This document shows, one piece after another, positions 1 through 8,634 of a stretch of DNA of 20,286 bases. The notes beneath the pieces were generated by a model that was not told the DNA's origin, searched no databases, and saw only the letters and a list, made by a program, of their open reading frames with translations. The stretch's first letter is position 1; each line of letters opens with the position of its first letter. This stretch comes from an uncultured Phascolarctobacterium sp. (GTDB lineage Bacteria; Bacillota; Negativicutes; Acidaminococcales; Acidaminococcaceae). Both the position numbers and the translations under genes were made by a program. The stretch is taken from positions 1 to 20,286 of the forward strand of contig UQWU01000029.1 of assembly GCA_900544885.1 (NCBI GenBank). The letters are read 5' to 3'.

Positions 1-1190
1 CTGCCATTAATGATGTCAGGGTTACGTCTTTCTTTTAAGGTCATGGAACGGATAATAGCTTCAATGCGGTCGAATTCTTTTTCGTCAACATTGGCTTCCT
101 TCAGCTTTTGGCTGATACCGCCCATACCCGGTATTAAACCAAGAATAGTTTCTAGGGAGCCTAATTTTTTAACTTGCTGCATTTGCTCCAAGAATTGTTC
201 CAAAGTGAACTCATCCTTATGCAGCTTTTTCTCCATATCAAGGACTTTAGCAATATCAGTAGTAGATTGAATTTTTTCTACCAAAGTTAAAATATCGCCC
301 ATACCTAAAATACGGGAAGCCATACGATCCGGATGGAAGGGCTCTAAAGCATCCAGCTTTTCGCCTAAACCGATTAATTTTACCGGTTTGCCGGTTACTG
401 CCTTAACGGACAGCACAGCACCACCACGAGCATCGCCATCGAGCTTGGTAACGATTAAACCGTCGATGCCTAGTTCACCGTTAAAGCTTTCTGCTACGGT
501 AACAGCATCTTGACCGGTCATAGCGTCGACAACAAGCAGGATTTCCTGAGGATTAACTGCAGCTTTGATGTTGCGTAATTCATCCATCAGCTCTTCATTA
601 ATATGTAAGCGGCCTGCGGTATCGATGATAACAGTATCACAAGCCAAGCTATGTGCTTTTTCCAGAGATTTTTTAGCAATCTCTACCGGAGAAACCTTAT
701 CGCCCATAGTGAATACAGGAACATTCAGCTGTTCGCCTAATACCTGTAACTGGGTGATAGCTGCAGGACGGTAAACGTCACCTGCAACCAGCAACGGTTT
801 TTTATGCTTACGTGCCAAGTATTTTGCCAACTTACCAGCAGTGGTGGTTTTACCTGCGCCCTGCAGACCTACCAACATAATAACAGTCGGCGGTTTGGGA
901 GCTACAGTCAGCTTGCTTTGAGTACCACCCAACAATTCAATCAATTCTTCGTTAACGATTTTGATGATTTGTTGATGCGGATTCAAGCCCTCGCTGATAA
1001 CTTCACCAACGGCACGTTCTTTAACCTTAGCAACAAAGTCTTTAACAACCTTGAAGTTAACGTCGGCTTCGAGCAAAGCCATGCGTACTTCACGCATAGG
1101 TGCTTTTAAATCTTCTTCAGTAAGCTTGCCCGTGCCACGGAACATTTTTAATGCATTTTGTAATCTTTCGGATAAACTTTCAAATGCCAT
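1..1190 (-). CDS. ffh: Signal recognition particle protein Ffh (SRP54), C-terminus cut by window edge
   Basis: Ffh is the GTPase of the signal recognition particle; it binds signal sequences and 4.5S/scRNA and docks with FtsY at the membrane. The start is ATG at 1188-1190, and 396 codons are visible before the window ends. The N domain is residues 1-95. The G domain follows with P-loop GLQGAGKT (108-115), then GDVYRPAA, DTAGR and TKLDGDARGG. The M domain begins near residue 300; it contains the finger-loop region LGLIPGMGG and breaks off after RNPDIING, just where the RNA-binding SRRxRIAxGSG motif normally starts, so about 50 residues are missing. It begins 5 bases after the ylxM stop, with AGGT about 9 bases upstream of the ATG, so the two genes are surely co-transcribed. 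Identification is very secure from the family motifs and from the neighbours ylxM and ftsY. Confidence 0.97.
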   Translation of the reverse strand, partial: MAFESLSERLQNALKMFRGTGKLTEEDLKAPMREVRMALLEADVNFKVVKDFVAKVKERAVGEVISEGLNPHQQIIKIVNEELIELLGGTQSKLTVAPKPPTVIMLVGLQGAGKTTTAGKLAKYLARKHKKPLLVAGDVYRPAAITQLQVLGEQLNVPVFTMGDKVSPVEIAKKSLEKAHSLACDTVIIDTAGRLHINEELMDELRNIKAAVNPQEILLVVDAMTGQDAVTVAESFNGELGIDGLIVTKLDGDARGGAVLSVKAVTGKPVKLIGLGEKLDALEPFHPDRMASRILGMGDILTLVEKIQSTTDIAKVLDMEKKLHKDEFTLEQFLEQMQQVKKLGSLETILGLIPGMGGISQKLKEANVDEKEFDRIEAIIRSMTLKERRNPDIING

Positions 1191-1195
1191 ATCTA

Positions 1196-1549
1196 TTACC
1201 TACCTTCACCGCACATTTCTTGTAAAATGCTTACGGCTTCGTCTTTTTTTGCCTCGTCATCTTGGGCCAGCAAATTTATTACAGAGCTCAGCTTGAGCTG
1301 CAGCGCCTCTTCTTTGGCAAGAACTCCCAAAGACGCTTCATAGCGTTCAAGCAGCTGCTCTACTCTTTTCAACAAGTCGTGGACAGCCTGACGGGAAACG
1401 CCCAGCTCATCCGAAATTTCGCTCAAGGAAAGATCGTCATAGAAATACAGACTCAAACAAGTACGTTGCTTTGCAGTTAACAAACTGCCATAAATATCGA
1501 ACAGTCGACCTAACCGCATTCTTTGTTCAAAAATCTCTTCTGCTGACAT
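1196..1549 (-). CDS. ylxM: YlxM-family helix-turn-helix protein (UPF0122), SRP-associated
   Basis: This 117-residue protein has the sigma-region-4-like helix-turn-helix of the YlxM/UPF0122 family: LTAKQRTCLSLYFYDDLSL followed by EISDELGVSRQAVHDLLKR at about residues 24-62. The remainder is a charged helical tail. YlxM proteins are encoded next to ffh and ftsY; in streptococci a YlxM protein has been reported to bind SRP components and modulate the SRP GTPases, so an accessory role in SRP is likely here, with a DNA-binding role not excluded. The start ATG at 1547-1549 has GAGGT about 7 bases upstream. It sits directly ahead of ffh (5-base gap) and behind a strong promoter at 1585-1613, so ylxM-ffh can be expressed independently of smc-ftsY. 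Length matches the family (about 110-120 residues). Confidence 0.93.
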   Translation of the reverse strand: MSAEEIFEQRMRLGRLFDIYGSLLTAKQRTCLSLYFYDDLSLSEISDELGVSRQAVHDLLKRVEQLLERYEASLGVLAKEEALQLKLSSVINLLAQDDEAKKDEAVSILQEMCGEGR

Positions 1550-1584
1550 AATCGTACCTCAACTCAAATTACTCAACTTTGATA

Positions 1585-1613
1585 AGTATAATAGAAAAGC
1601 GAAGTGTTGTCAA
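1585..1613 (-). promoter_or_regulatory. Sigma-A-type promoter for ylxM-ffh
   Basis: On the minus strand TTGACA (1608-1613) is followed by a 17-base spacer and TATACT (1585-1590). This is a consensus -35 with a 5/6 match -10 at ideal spacing. The predicted start of transcription lies near 1578, giving a leader of about 29 bases before the ylxM ATG. The -35 hexamer lies inside the downstream arm of the ftsY terminator hairpin, so the two signals share bases. Confidence 0.75.
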
Positions 1614-1641
1614 GTATTTTTACTTGTCAAACCTCGCTTTT
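1595..1641 (-). terminator. Hairpin terminator after ftsY, overlapping the ylxM promoter
   Basis: An imperfect inverted repeat of about 20 bases per arm (outer ends AAAGCG and CGCTTT, inner ends CAAGTA and TACTTG) begins about 13 bases past the ftsY stop. On the minus strand it is followed by a short TTTT; on the plus strand it is followed by a run of seven T and then more T-rich sequence, so it could also stop plus-strand transcripts. The short minus-strand U-tract suggests partial termination, which would let some smc-ftsY message continue into ylxM-ffh. Confidence 0.6.
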
Positions 1642-1653
1642 TTTAATTTTTTC

Positions 1654-2580
1654 TTATTTCTCGTCTTTGTCGGTACTAAACAAAGCTTCTACGAATTTAT
1701 CAGGTTCAAACGGACGGAAATCCATAATACCCTCGCCTACGCCAATCCATTTAACAGGCAGACCTAATTCTTCCTTAATTGCTACGACAACACCACCCTT
1801 AGCAGTACCATCCAGCTTGGTCAGTACAACACCGGTAACATTAGCGGTTTCCATAAAGACCTTAGCTTGATTAATTGCATTTTGACCAGTAGTAGCATCC
1901 AGTACCAGGAAAGTTTCATGCGGAGCTTCAGGAATTTCACGTTTAATGATACGATGAATTTTTTCCAATTCGTTCATCAGGTTAGTCTTATTATGTAGAC
2001 GACCTGCAGTATCAATAAAGAGAATATCAGCCTTGCGGGCGATAGCAGCCTTTAGTGCATCAAAAACAACAGCCGCCGGATCTGCACCTTCGCTATGATG
2101 AATAACATCACAATGAGCACGTTCGCCCCAAATCTGTAGCTGTTCGGAAGCAGCGGCACGGAAAGTATCACCTGCAGCTAACACTACCTTGTACTTGAAT
2201 AAGGTAAAATAGTTAGCAAGTTTACCTATAGTAGTAGTTTTACCTACACCATTAACACCTACAACTAGAATAACAGTAGGCTTCGCACCGATACGGGTAC
2301 GTTGACCAGAATCTGCCAAAAGCTCACTCATATATTTTTTGAGGAAAGGAATAACATCCTCAGTACCTTTGATTTCTTTCTTTTTCGCAGCCTGACGTAC
2401 TGCGTCAATTAATTTTTCGGTAGTCTTTACACCTACATCGGCACTAAGAAGAATCATTTCCAATTCTTCCAGAAAATCCTCGTCAATAGCGGTGGACAAG
2501 CCTACCAGCTCCTGAATACGGTCAGTGAAATTACGTCTTGTTTTCGCTAAACCTTCTTTTAAGCGATCAAAAAATCCCAT
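1654..2580 (-). CDS. ftsY: Signal recognition particle receptor FtsY
   Basis: FtsY is the SRP receptor GTPase that receives ribosome-Ffh complexes at the cytoplasmic membrane. The 308-residue protein has the compact form usual in Firmicutes: an amphipathic N-terminal helix (MGFFDRLKEGLAKTRRNF) and N domain (about 1-95), without the long acidic A domain of enterobacteria. The G domain shows GVNGVGKT (108-115), DTFRAAA (138-144), DTAGR (190-194) and TKLDGTAKGG (254-263). The C-terminal region has the family's GVGEGIMDFRPFEP. It starts with ATG 3 bases after the smc stop, with AAGGAG about 10 bases upstream, so it is translated from the smc message. The next gene downstream is ylxM, whose product and Ffh act in the same pathway. 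No anomalies. Confidence 0.97.
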   Translation of the reverse strand: MGFFDRLKEGLAKTRRNFTDRIQELVGLSTAIDEDFLEELEMILLSADVGVKTTEKLIDAVRQAAKKKEIKGTEDVIPFLKKYMSELLADSGQRTRIGAKPTVILVVGVNGVGKTTTIGKLANYFTLFKYKVVLAAGDTFRAAASEQLQIWGERAHCDVIHHSEGADPAAVVFDALKAAIARKADILFIDTAGRLHNKTNLMNELEKIHRIIKREIPEAPHETFLVLDATTGQNAINQAKVFMETANVTGVVLTKLDGTAKGGVVVAIKEELGLPVKWIGVGEGIMDFRPFEPDKFVEALFSTDKDEK

Positions 2581-2583
2581 ACT

Positions 2584-5500
2584 TTAACTCTCCTTTGCAT
2601 TTATCTTTACAGACAATAATGTAGATACTCCTGATTCTTCCATGGTTACGCCGTACATAACATCGGCTGCCTCCATGGTACCCTTGCGGTGCGTGATAAT
2701 AATGAACTGTGTATCAGCTGCATATTCACGCAGGAAGTTGGCAAAACGCTGGATATTGGCATCATCAAGGGCCGCGTCGATTTCATCCAATACGCAGAAC
2801 GGTGACGGTAAATAGCTCAGCAAAGCAAACAGCAGAGCAATAACAGTCAGAGCACGTTCACCGCCAGAGAGCAGATATAAGCTCTGTAATTTCTTTCCGG
2901 GGGGCTGTACCTCGATATCAATACCGGAATCCAGAATATTTTCCGGCTCAGTCAGCTTTAAAACAGCAGTACCGCCGCCGAATAGCTTAATATAACACTG
3001 AGCGAAATACTCATTAATTTTGGCAAAAGCCTCTTGGAAACGTTCTACCATACCAGAGTTGATATCACTGATAACAGTTTCCAAATTCTCTTTAGCGATA
3101 CACAGATCATCATATTGTTTCCGCAAAAATTCACTGCGCTCCTTAACTGCCTGAAATTCTTCAATAGCAGCAGCATTAATAGGTCCTAAATCGCTGATTT
3201 TCACTGTCAGATTGCGTTCTGCCTTCTGCAGCTCATCAATAGGCTTTCCTTGCCAAGCACTTAAATCTATTCTTCTAGCCTCGTCCTCTTGCAATTGATA
3301 TTCCTCTGCTAATTGTTCCTTAGCATGGTTATAATCACTATTATGACGAGTCAGATCTAATTCCAATTGCCGCAGGACACTTTCACTATCGGCACTTTTA
3401 CGCTTCAAAGAAGCACCCTCCTGCTGCATATCATATTGCTTATTTAAAAGGCTGCTACGCTTGTCAGCAAAATCATCCTTGCCACTCATAATCTTACGCA
3501 AAGCCAGTAAAACAGTTTCTTCCTCTTCCTTCAGTTGAATCTTCTGCTCCTGACAAGCAGTGATAGTTTTTTGCAGGCGCTGCTTCTCGGCATCATTGGC
3601 AGCAATTTCATCGCGAATTTGCAAAGTATCATGATCTAAACCCTGCATACGCTCATTGATATACTGCACCTTTGCCGTAGATGTTTCTAAAAGCACCTTG
3701 GCATCCTGTAATTTATTATCCAAAGCAGTAACATTACTACCATATTGAGCAATCTGCTTATTTAACTCTTCTAACTGTACTTTGGCAGAAGCATCCTTGG
3801 TTTCGTATTCACTGACCTGCTCCCGCAAATTTTTCAGCTTATCACGGTTACCCAAATATTCATTAGTAACATCCTTACGATCACTCAAGAGTAGTGCCAA
3901 CTTTTCGCCGACGCGGAGCTTTTCCTGCTCCGTCTGCTCTAAAAGCATCTTCAGCTCGCTACCACGCAAACGCAGTTGTTGTAATTCTTCATTTAAGGAT
4001 TGCTCCTGCTGACGCAGTTTTTTAGCATTATCCTCCTGCTCCTCCAACTGCTCCTGCAAGCCTAGCATTTCTTGATGTAATTCTTTTAACTTTTTGCGTG
4101 CTTGTTTTATTTCGATATTACGGGTCAGATACCCTTCTTTATGTTTACGGCTACCACCTGTTAAAGAACCACCAACATTAACAACATCACCGGCTAAAGT
4201 TACAACACGAATGCGGAAATTGCTAGCTTTCGCTGCTGCTAAGGCCGCATCCATATTTTCAGCTACTAAAATAGTTCCTAAAAGGAAGCGGATAGCCTTA
4301 TCCACATGCTTATCGCAGCTTACTAAATCAATAGCATAACCGCAAACACCGGGCAGAGCTTTCAGCAACACTTCATTATCCTTGAGCTTTTTAATCTGCA
4401 AATTATCCAAAGGTAAAAAGGTAGCACGTCCACCCTTGCCCTTTAAATATTTAATAGCCTGTTTTGCTGTTGCCACATCCGCGGTAACAATGTTCTGTGC
4501 ACCGTCGCCTAAGGCTGTTTCAATAGCGGCTACATATTTATCTTCGACGCTGATTAACTCAGCTACTACGCCACATACCTGCTCTTTCCACGGCTCCTGT
4601 GCTTTCAACACTACACGGCTGCCAAAACCGAAACCATCATAAGCAGCCTGCAAACGGGTCAAACTCTGCTCGGCAGTTTCTACCTCTGTTAAACGGCGTT
4701 GGCATTCTTGTTGCAAAGTAGTAATTTCATTGATGCGTTTTTGTACATCGGTCTTTGCCTGCTTATTTTCGTGATAATTCTTTTCTAATAACTCTAACTC
4801 ATGAGCATTACGGGCTTGTTTTTCTAATAAACCGTTATATTGCTCCTCGCTTTTCTCCTGTGCTTCTTCCACTTCCACAATGCTCTTTTTCAAAGCATCG
4901 CGACGGCGGACACGCTGCTCCTGCTCCTGCTCCAATTGGTGCAGCTCATTACGTAGCTTTAATAAGGTCTGCATATCGGCAAAGAAATCACTTTGTGCCG
5001 CAGTATTTTGCTCCTTAGCATCTTGCAATCTGCGGTTCTCTATATCACGCTCGCCTTGAAGCTTTTCGGTTAATAATTGTGCTTTAATGCGTTCCTTGTC
5101 CACTGTGTCAAACTCGTCAGCCAGACTTTGCATTTGACATTCACGTTCTGCAGCCTGTTCCTCCAGCTTCTTATCTCGCTCGTCTAAGCGGACTCCTGCT
5201 TTTTCACTTTGGATGATACGTTCCGTCAGGACATCCTGCTGACCACGGAGTTTTTCTAAAGTAGTTTCTTTATTTTTAATTGCGTCCTGTAATTTAGTAT
5301 AGGACTCGGCTAATTTATCTAAATCACGTTGAATAGCTGCCAGCTCGGCCTGTTTACGGCTGTATGCTGCTGCCTGCTGTGCAAACTCGTTGGCAGCCTC
5401 ATCCTTTTGTGCCAACAGCTTATTATTAATGGACTGCATATTATCCAGCTTATGCAAAAGGACGGTCAAACGACATAAACGTAGCTCTTCGCTAAAAGCA

Positions 5501-6147
5501 TTAAACTGCTGTGTTTTGGCTGCTGCCTGTGCCAACGGCTCTACCTGTGCATCAACCTCACTACGAATATCACTGATACGTGTCAAATTGACAGCAGTAT
5601 CATCTAAACGCTTTAAAGCATCCTTCTTGCGCAGACGATACTTAGCAATACCGGCAGCCTCTTCGAAAATGCTGCGACGCTCCTCAGGACGGCTATTTAA
5701 AATCTCATCAATCTTGTTTTGGCTGATAATAGACATCGAGCCTTTACCCAAGCCCGTATCTGCCAACAAATCAATGATATCACGCAAACGGCAATTTTTC
5801 TTGTTAATAGCATAATCACTATCGCCACTGCGGAATAAGCGTCTGGTAATGCTGACCTGTTCAAAATCCAAAGGCAAGGTACCATCAGTATTATCAAAAT
5901 CTACGGTAACCTCAGCTACGCCTAAGGCACGGCGCTTACTGCTACCGGAAAAAATGACATCCTCCATCTTCGATCCACGGAGATACTTAGCGCTTTGCTC
6001 TCCTAGAACCCAACGAATGGCATCAGAAATATTACTCTTGCCTGAACCGTTAGGACCAACAACAGCAGTGATACCCTTATCAAACTTTATTTCAGTTTTC
6101 TCGGCAAAAGATTTGAAGCCATAAGTTGAAAAAGATTTTAAACGCAC
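2584..6147 (-). CDS. smc: Chromosome segregation protein SMC
   Basis: SMC is the ATPase that, with ScpA and ScpB, loads at parS sites and organises the chromosome arms. The protein is about 1187 residues, the normal length. It has an N-terminal head with GFKSF and Walker A GPNGSGKSN near residues 30-40, then a long coiled coil (about 165-500). The hinge follows (about 500-665, glycine-rich, starting near AYDGFGFGSRVV and ending GGSLTGGS), then a second coiled coil. The C-terminal head has signature LSGGERAL near residue 1093, Walker B VLDEIDAALDDAN and the H-loop THRKGTM. Two GTG starts are possible, 6145-6147 and 6154-6156. I chose 6147 because AGGTGA lies at proper spacing and because it leaves nine residues before GFKSF, as in B. 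subtilis SMC; the longer form adds three residues. ftsY follows after 3 bases. ScpA/ScpB are not in this window. Confidence 0.97.
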   Translation of the reverse strand: MRLKSFSTYGFKSFAEKTEIKFDKGITAVVGPNGSGKSNISDAIRWVLGEQSAKYLRGSKMEDVIFSGSSKRRALGVAEVTVDFDNTDGTLPLDFEQVSITRRLFRSGDSDYAINKKNCRLRDIIDLLADTGLGKGSMSIISQNKIDEILNSRPEERRSIFEEAAGIAKYRLRKKDALKRLDDTAVNLTRISDIRSEVDAQVEPLAQAAAKTQQFNAFSEELRLCRLTVLLHKLDNMQSINNKLLAQKDEAANEFAQQAAAYSRKQAELAAIQRDLDKLAESYTKLQDAIKNKETTLEKLRGQQDVLTERIIQSEKAGVRLDERDKKLEEQAAERECQMQSLADEFDTVDKERIKAQLLTEKLQGERDIENRRLQDAKEQNTAAQSDFFADMQTLLKLRNELHQLEQEQEQRVRRRDALKKSIVEVEEAQEKSEEQYNGLLEKQARNAHELELLEKNYHENKQAKTDVQKRINEITTLQQECQRRLTEVETAEQSLTRLQAAYDGFGFGSRVVLKAQEPWKEQVCGVVAELISVEDKYVAAIETALGDGAQNIVTADVATAKQAIKYLKGKGGRATFLPLDNLQIKKLKDNEVLLKALPGVCGYAIDLVSCDKHVDKAIRFLLGTILVAENMDAALAAAKASNFRIRVVTLAGDVVNVGGSLTGGSRKHKEGYLTRNIEIKQARKKLKELHQEMLGLQEQLEEQEDNAKKLRQQEQSLNEELQQLRLRGSELKMLLEQTEQEKLRVGEKLALLLSDRKDVTNEYLGNRDKLKNLREQVSEYETKDASAKVQLEELNKQIAQYGSNVTALDNKLQDAKVLLETSTAKVQYINERMQGLDHDTLQIRDEIAANDAEKQRLQKTITACQEQKIQLKEEEETVLLALRKIMSGKDDFADKRSSLLNKQYDMQQEGASLKRKSADSESVLRQLELDLTRHNSDYNHAKEQLAEEYQLQEDEARRIDLSAWQGKPIDELQKAERNLTVKISDLGPINAAAIEEFQAVKERSEFLRKQYDDLCIAKENLETVISDINSGMVERFQEAFAKINEYFAQCYIKLFGGGTAVLKLTEPENILDSGIDIEVQPPGKKLQSLYLLSGGERALTVIALLFALLSYLPSPFCVLDEIDAALDDANIQRFANFLREYAADTQFIIITHRKGTMEAADVMYGVTMEESGVSTLLSVKINAKES

Positions 6148-6180
6148 ACTAATCACCTATTCCATATCTTGTATCATATT

Positions 6181-6210
6181 ATTTTAGCATACAAATTACA
6201 TTCTTAACAA
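6181..6210 (-). promoter_or_regulatory. Candidate promoter for smc-ftsY
   Basis: On the minus strand TTGTTA (6205-6210) is followed by an 18-base spacer and TAAAAT (6181-6186). The -10 is preceded by TG at the extended -10 position (TGCTAAAAT). It is the only good promoter-like pair in the 68-base gap between the glycosylase gene and smc. Predicted start of transcription is near 6174. Confidence 0.45.
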
Positions 6211-6224
6211 CTATATATACTTAA

Positions 6225-6722
6225 TTAATCTAGATATGGCAAAATAATCTGCCATTCTTTTTCTAAAGCAGCTAAATTCATCCTGGCATTGGCAGGGCTA
6301 GTAGAATGTAGATAATAAACATCTACACTACTCGACAGATGTTTAGCAAAATATTTTTTAAAGGCCGTCCCTGCCTTACCACCGTTACAAACAACAGCTT
6401 TAATACTAGGAGTCCGCTCTAATAACTCTAAAATAGCATTAGGCATTTCATTTTTTATATTACTATCTAAGCTACCCTGACGTTCACAATAGCCTAAGGT
6501 GTCCCATAAGGCTACATGATGCTTTTTCAGCATAGCTTTCTTAGTATCATAGGCAAGAGGAAGAGGCTCATGAAACAGCTCTGCCAATAATTTCCAGAAA
6601 CGGTTTTGCGGATGTGCATAATATTCCTGCTCCTGCAAGGACTTTACTCCTGGCATCGAGCCAAGAATTAAAATTCTACACTCTCCATCTACTAATGGCG
6701 CAAATGATTGACATTTCGCCAT
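6225..6722 (-). CDS. DNA-deoxyinosine/uracil glycosylase (UDG superfamily, HDG family)
   Basis: This 165-residue protein looks like a member of the hypoxanthine-DNA glycosylase group (UDG family 6), which removes deaminated bases (hypoxanthine, and in some relatives uracil) to start base excision repair. Visible motifs are ILGSMPGVKSL (19-29), YYAHPQNRFW (34-43, with the conserved Asn40 of the group), ALWDTLG (71-77), VCNGGKAG (111-118) and the C-terminal substrate loop LHSTSPANA (138-146). Length is right for the family. The ATG at 6720-6722 lies inside the 3' end of the radical SAM gene (31-base overlap), preceded by GAGGTGA at good spacing, so translation is probably coupled. Exact base specificity cannot be read from sequence; a Mug-type G:U mismatch glycosylase is the alternative label. 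Confidence 0.85.
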   Translation of the reverse strand: MAKCQSFAPLVDGECRILILGSMPGVKSLQEQEYYAHPQNRFWKLLAELFHEPLPLAYDTKKAMLKKHHVALWDTLGYCERQGSLDSNIKNEMPNAILELLERTPSIKAVVCNGGKAGTAFKKYFAKHLSSSVDVYYLHSTSPANARMNLAALEKEWQIILPYLD

Positions 6723-7717
6723 ACGCTCACCTCTTCCTGGACAACTTCAGCCTGTGGCACTAAATGCAGCTCTAACCCTGCTAATTGCTCCTGCCAATAG
6801 TTGATGTTACTGTTCTTTTGTCCGCGTATTTTCGACTCCCAGCTTATAGGATAAATAAGCTGTAACTTGTGCTGACCGATGTTGTACAGCTCTACCAGCC
6901 TAGGAGTAATTCTATTACGCAAGGCTCTACTTTTTACTAATTCACCCATCGCCGGATGAAATGGTCCGCCAAGAATATTTCCCTCCGTACACAGCTCTGC
7001 ATCAGGCTGCAAGCCAATACGAATCACATTAATGCCATGCTCCGTCAGCAATGTATATACATAGGATGCCTGTTCCACTGCCTCCTCTAACGTCAACGGA
7101 ATAAACTGACCTTTAGTAAAACTACTAGCTAACGGTGTACCTTGAATGACTAACAAAGGGTAAATACGAGCAATAGCAGGTGTTAAATCTACTACCTGCT
7201 GTGCAGTTTTGCAAACACTATCAAAGGATTGCCCAGGCATTCCCACCATCAGCTGAATACCTGTTTTAAAGCCATATTCTTTTAACAGCGTCATCGCTAC
7301 GTTAACCTGCATCGCTGTATGACCACGCTCTGCTAAGCGTAATACTTCATCATCTAAGGACTGTACACCTAGTTCTACCAAACGTACGTGATGCTCTTGT
7401 AAAAGCTGTAATTCCTCTCGATTAATATAATCAGGACGAGTAGAAAGGCGAACGCTGTGAATAACACCCTCATGATACAGCTTATCAGTCAACGCCAATA
7501 ATTCCTGCTGTAAGCCTATATCTAGGCCTGTAAAGGAACCGCCATAGAACGCTGCTTCATGCTGTTGGGCAGGATTAAGCCACTTACGCCAACGGGCAAT
7601 CTGTTCTTTTGCTCCCTGCACTGCTGCTGTTTTTTGTCCGCTAATGGTTTTCTGATTACAAAACACACATTGATGAGGACAACCTGCATGAGGAATAAAA
7701 ATCGGTAAAATAGACAT
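6692..7717 (-). CDS. Elp3-like radical SAM protein without acetyltransferase domain
   Basis: The N-terminus carries the radical SAM cluster CPHQCVFC (Cys13, Cys17, Cys20, spacing CxxxCxxC), which binds the [4Fe-4S] cluster that cleaves S-adenosylmethionine. Further family features are YGGSFTGL (58-65), RLSTRPDYI, VELGVQSLDDEVL and GIQLMVGMPGQS, which match the Elp3/COG1243 type of radical SAM core. At 341 residues it has no room for the GNAT acetyltransferase domain of true Elp3, so tRNA wobble-uridine modification is not implied and the substrate is unknown. Genes of this type commonly stand just upstream of smc in Firmicutes, as here. Start ATG 7715-7717 has AAGGAG 6 bases upstream. The last 31 bases overlap the glycosylase gene in another frame. 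Confidence 0.88.
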   Translation of the reverse strand: MSILPIFIPHAGCPHQCVFCNQKTISGQKTAAVQGAKEQIARWRKWLNPAQQHEAAFYGGSFTGLDIGLQQELLALTDKLYHEGVIHSVRLSTRPDYINREELQLLQEHHVRLVELGVQSLDDEVLRLAERGHTAMQVNVAMTLLKEYGFKTGIQLMVGMPGQSFDSVCKTAQQVVDLTPAIARIYPLLVIQGTPLASSFTKGQFIPLTLEEAVEQASYVYTLLTEHGINVIRIGLQPDAELCTEGNILGGPFHPAMGELVKSRALRNRITPRLVELYNIGQHKLQLIYPISWESKIRGQKNSNINYWQEQLAGLELHLVPQAEVVQEEVSVWRNVNHLRH

Positions 7718-7777
7718 ACTGGCTCCTTAAATATTATTGACACGAAAATAAAATAATTTAACTGATGAATATGAGTA

Positions 7778-7806
7778 AAGCAGGTATGATTACTGCATAC
7801 CTGCTT
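7778..7806 (-). terminator. Hairpin terminator after the Cof-type phosphatase gene
   Basis: A perfect 11-base stem (AAGCAGGTATG / CATACCTGCTT) with a 7-base loop lies 12 bases past the stop of the phosphatase gene. On the minus strand it ends in CTTT and then only moderately T-rich sequence, so termination may be incomplete. Position and stem quality support the call. Confidence 0.6.
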
Positions 7807-7818
7807 CTAAATATAGTA

Positions 7819-8631
7819 CTACTCTTCTTTAGCTTGTTGTGTCAGAATGCTTTCAATAACCAAAGCTACACCATCATCATCATTAGAGGCGGTTACGATT
7901 TTGGCTTTATCCTTGACTGCATCCTTAGCATTGCCGACAGCTACACCTATACCGGCGTTGGCAATCATGCTGATATCGTTATTGGAATCACCGATGCACA
8001 TAGTTTCCTCCGGTTTAATCCCGTAAGTTTCGGCAACTGACTTAACTGCCTGCCATTTATTAACACCAGGCTCCATCAATTCCAAAAAATTATCCTTAGA
8101 ACTAGTAACATCTAATCTACCGGCAAATTCTTTAGAAAAATCCTTCCAGCCTTCTTCAAATTCACCATCTTTAGTCATAACCAAAATTTTATAAGGTTCT
8201 TCATCAGTATAAAATACTGCATCGCCAATAGCATGTGTAGGAATACCGCTAATACGAGTATACATACGAGAGCATTCATTTTCTTCTTTAATAAAGATGC
8301 TATCACCGATATAAATCTGCACATAATAGCCCTTTTCCTTGCAATAATCAAGAACAGCTTGGGCAGTAGAAAGTTTCATTTTATGTTCGTAAAACACTTT
8401 GCCGCTTTTGCTTCCCTTAACCAAAGCACCATTATAAGTAACCAAAGGTACATCCAAGCCTAATTTTTGTGCAAAAGGCAGTACACTGACATACATACGA
8501 CCTGTAGCAATCAAAAAGACCTTACCTGCGTCAATAGCGGCATGAATAGCTTTGGTATTACGTTCAGAAATTTCGCACTTACTACTCAGCAAAGTATCAT
8601 CCATATCACTGGCAATTAACTTAATCTCCAT
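7819..8631 (-). CDS. Cof-type HAD-IIB family sugar-phosphate phosphatase
   Basis: This 270-residue cytoplasmic hydrolase has all HAD motifs of the Cof/YidA subfamily: motif I DMDDTLL (nucleophile Asp9, acid/base Asp11), motif II region ATGR (42-45), motif III lysine in NKWQAV (Lys193) and motif IV GDSNNDISM (214-222). The C2B cap lies between about residues 85 and 190. Relatives dephosphorylate sugar phosphates, nucleotides or flavin/thiamin intermediates with broad specificity, so the physiological substrate cannot be named. It starts 3 bases after the stop of the small membrane protein gene upstream and shares its message, with AAGGAG about 12 bases before the ATG. A terminator follows. No missing catalytic residue. 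Confidence 0.93.
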   Translation of the reverse strand: MEIKLIASDMDDTLLSSKCEISERNTKAIHAAIDAGKVFLIATGRMYVSVLPFAQKLGLDVPLVTYNGALVKGSKSGKVFYEHKMKLSTAQAVLDYCKEKGYYVQIYIGDSIFIKEENECSRMYTRISGIPTHAIGDAVFYTDEEPYKILVMTKDGEFEEGWKDFSKEFAGRLDVTSSKDNFLELMEPGVNKWQAVKSVAETYGIKPEETMCIGDSNNDISMIANAGIGVAVGNAKDAVKDKAKIVTASNDDDGVALVIESILTQQAKEE

Positions 8632-8634
8632 CTA

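Noticed and set aside
5390..5815. Plus-strand open frame of 141 codons inside smc
   Set aside because: It is antisense to the conserved N-terminal part of SMC and shows no independent ribosome site or domain.
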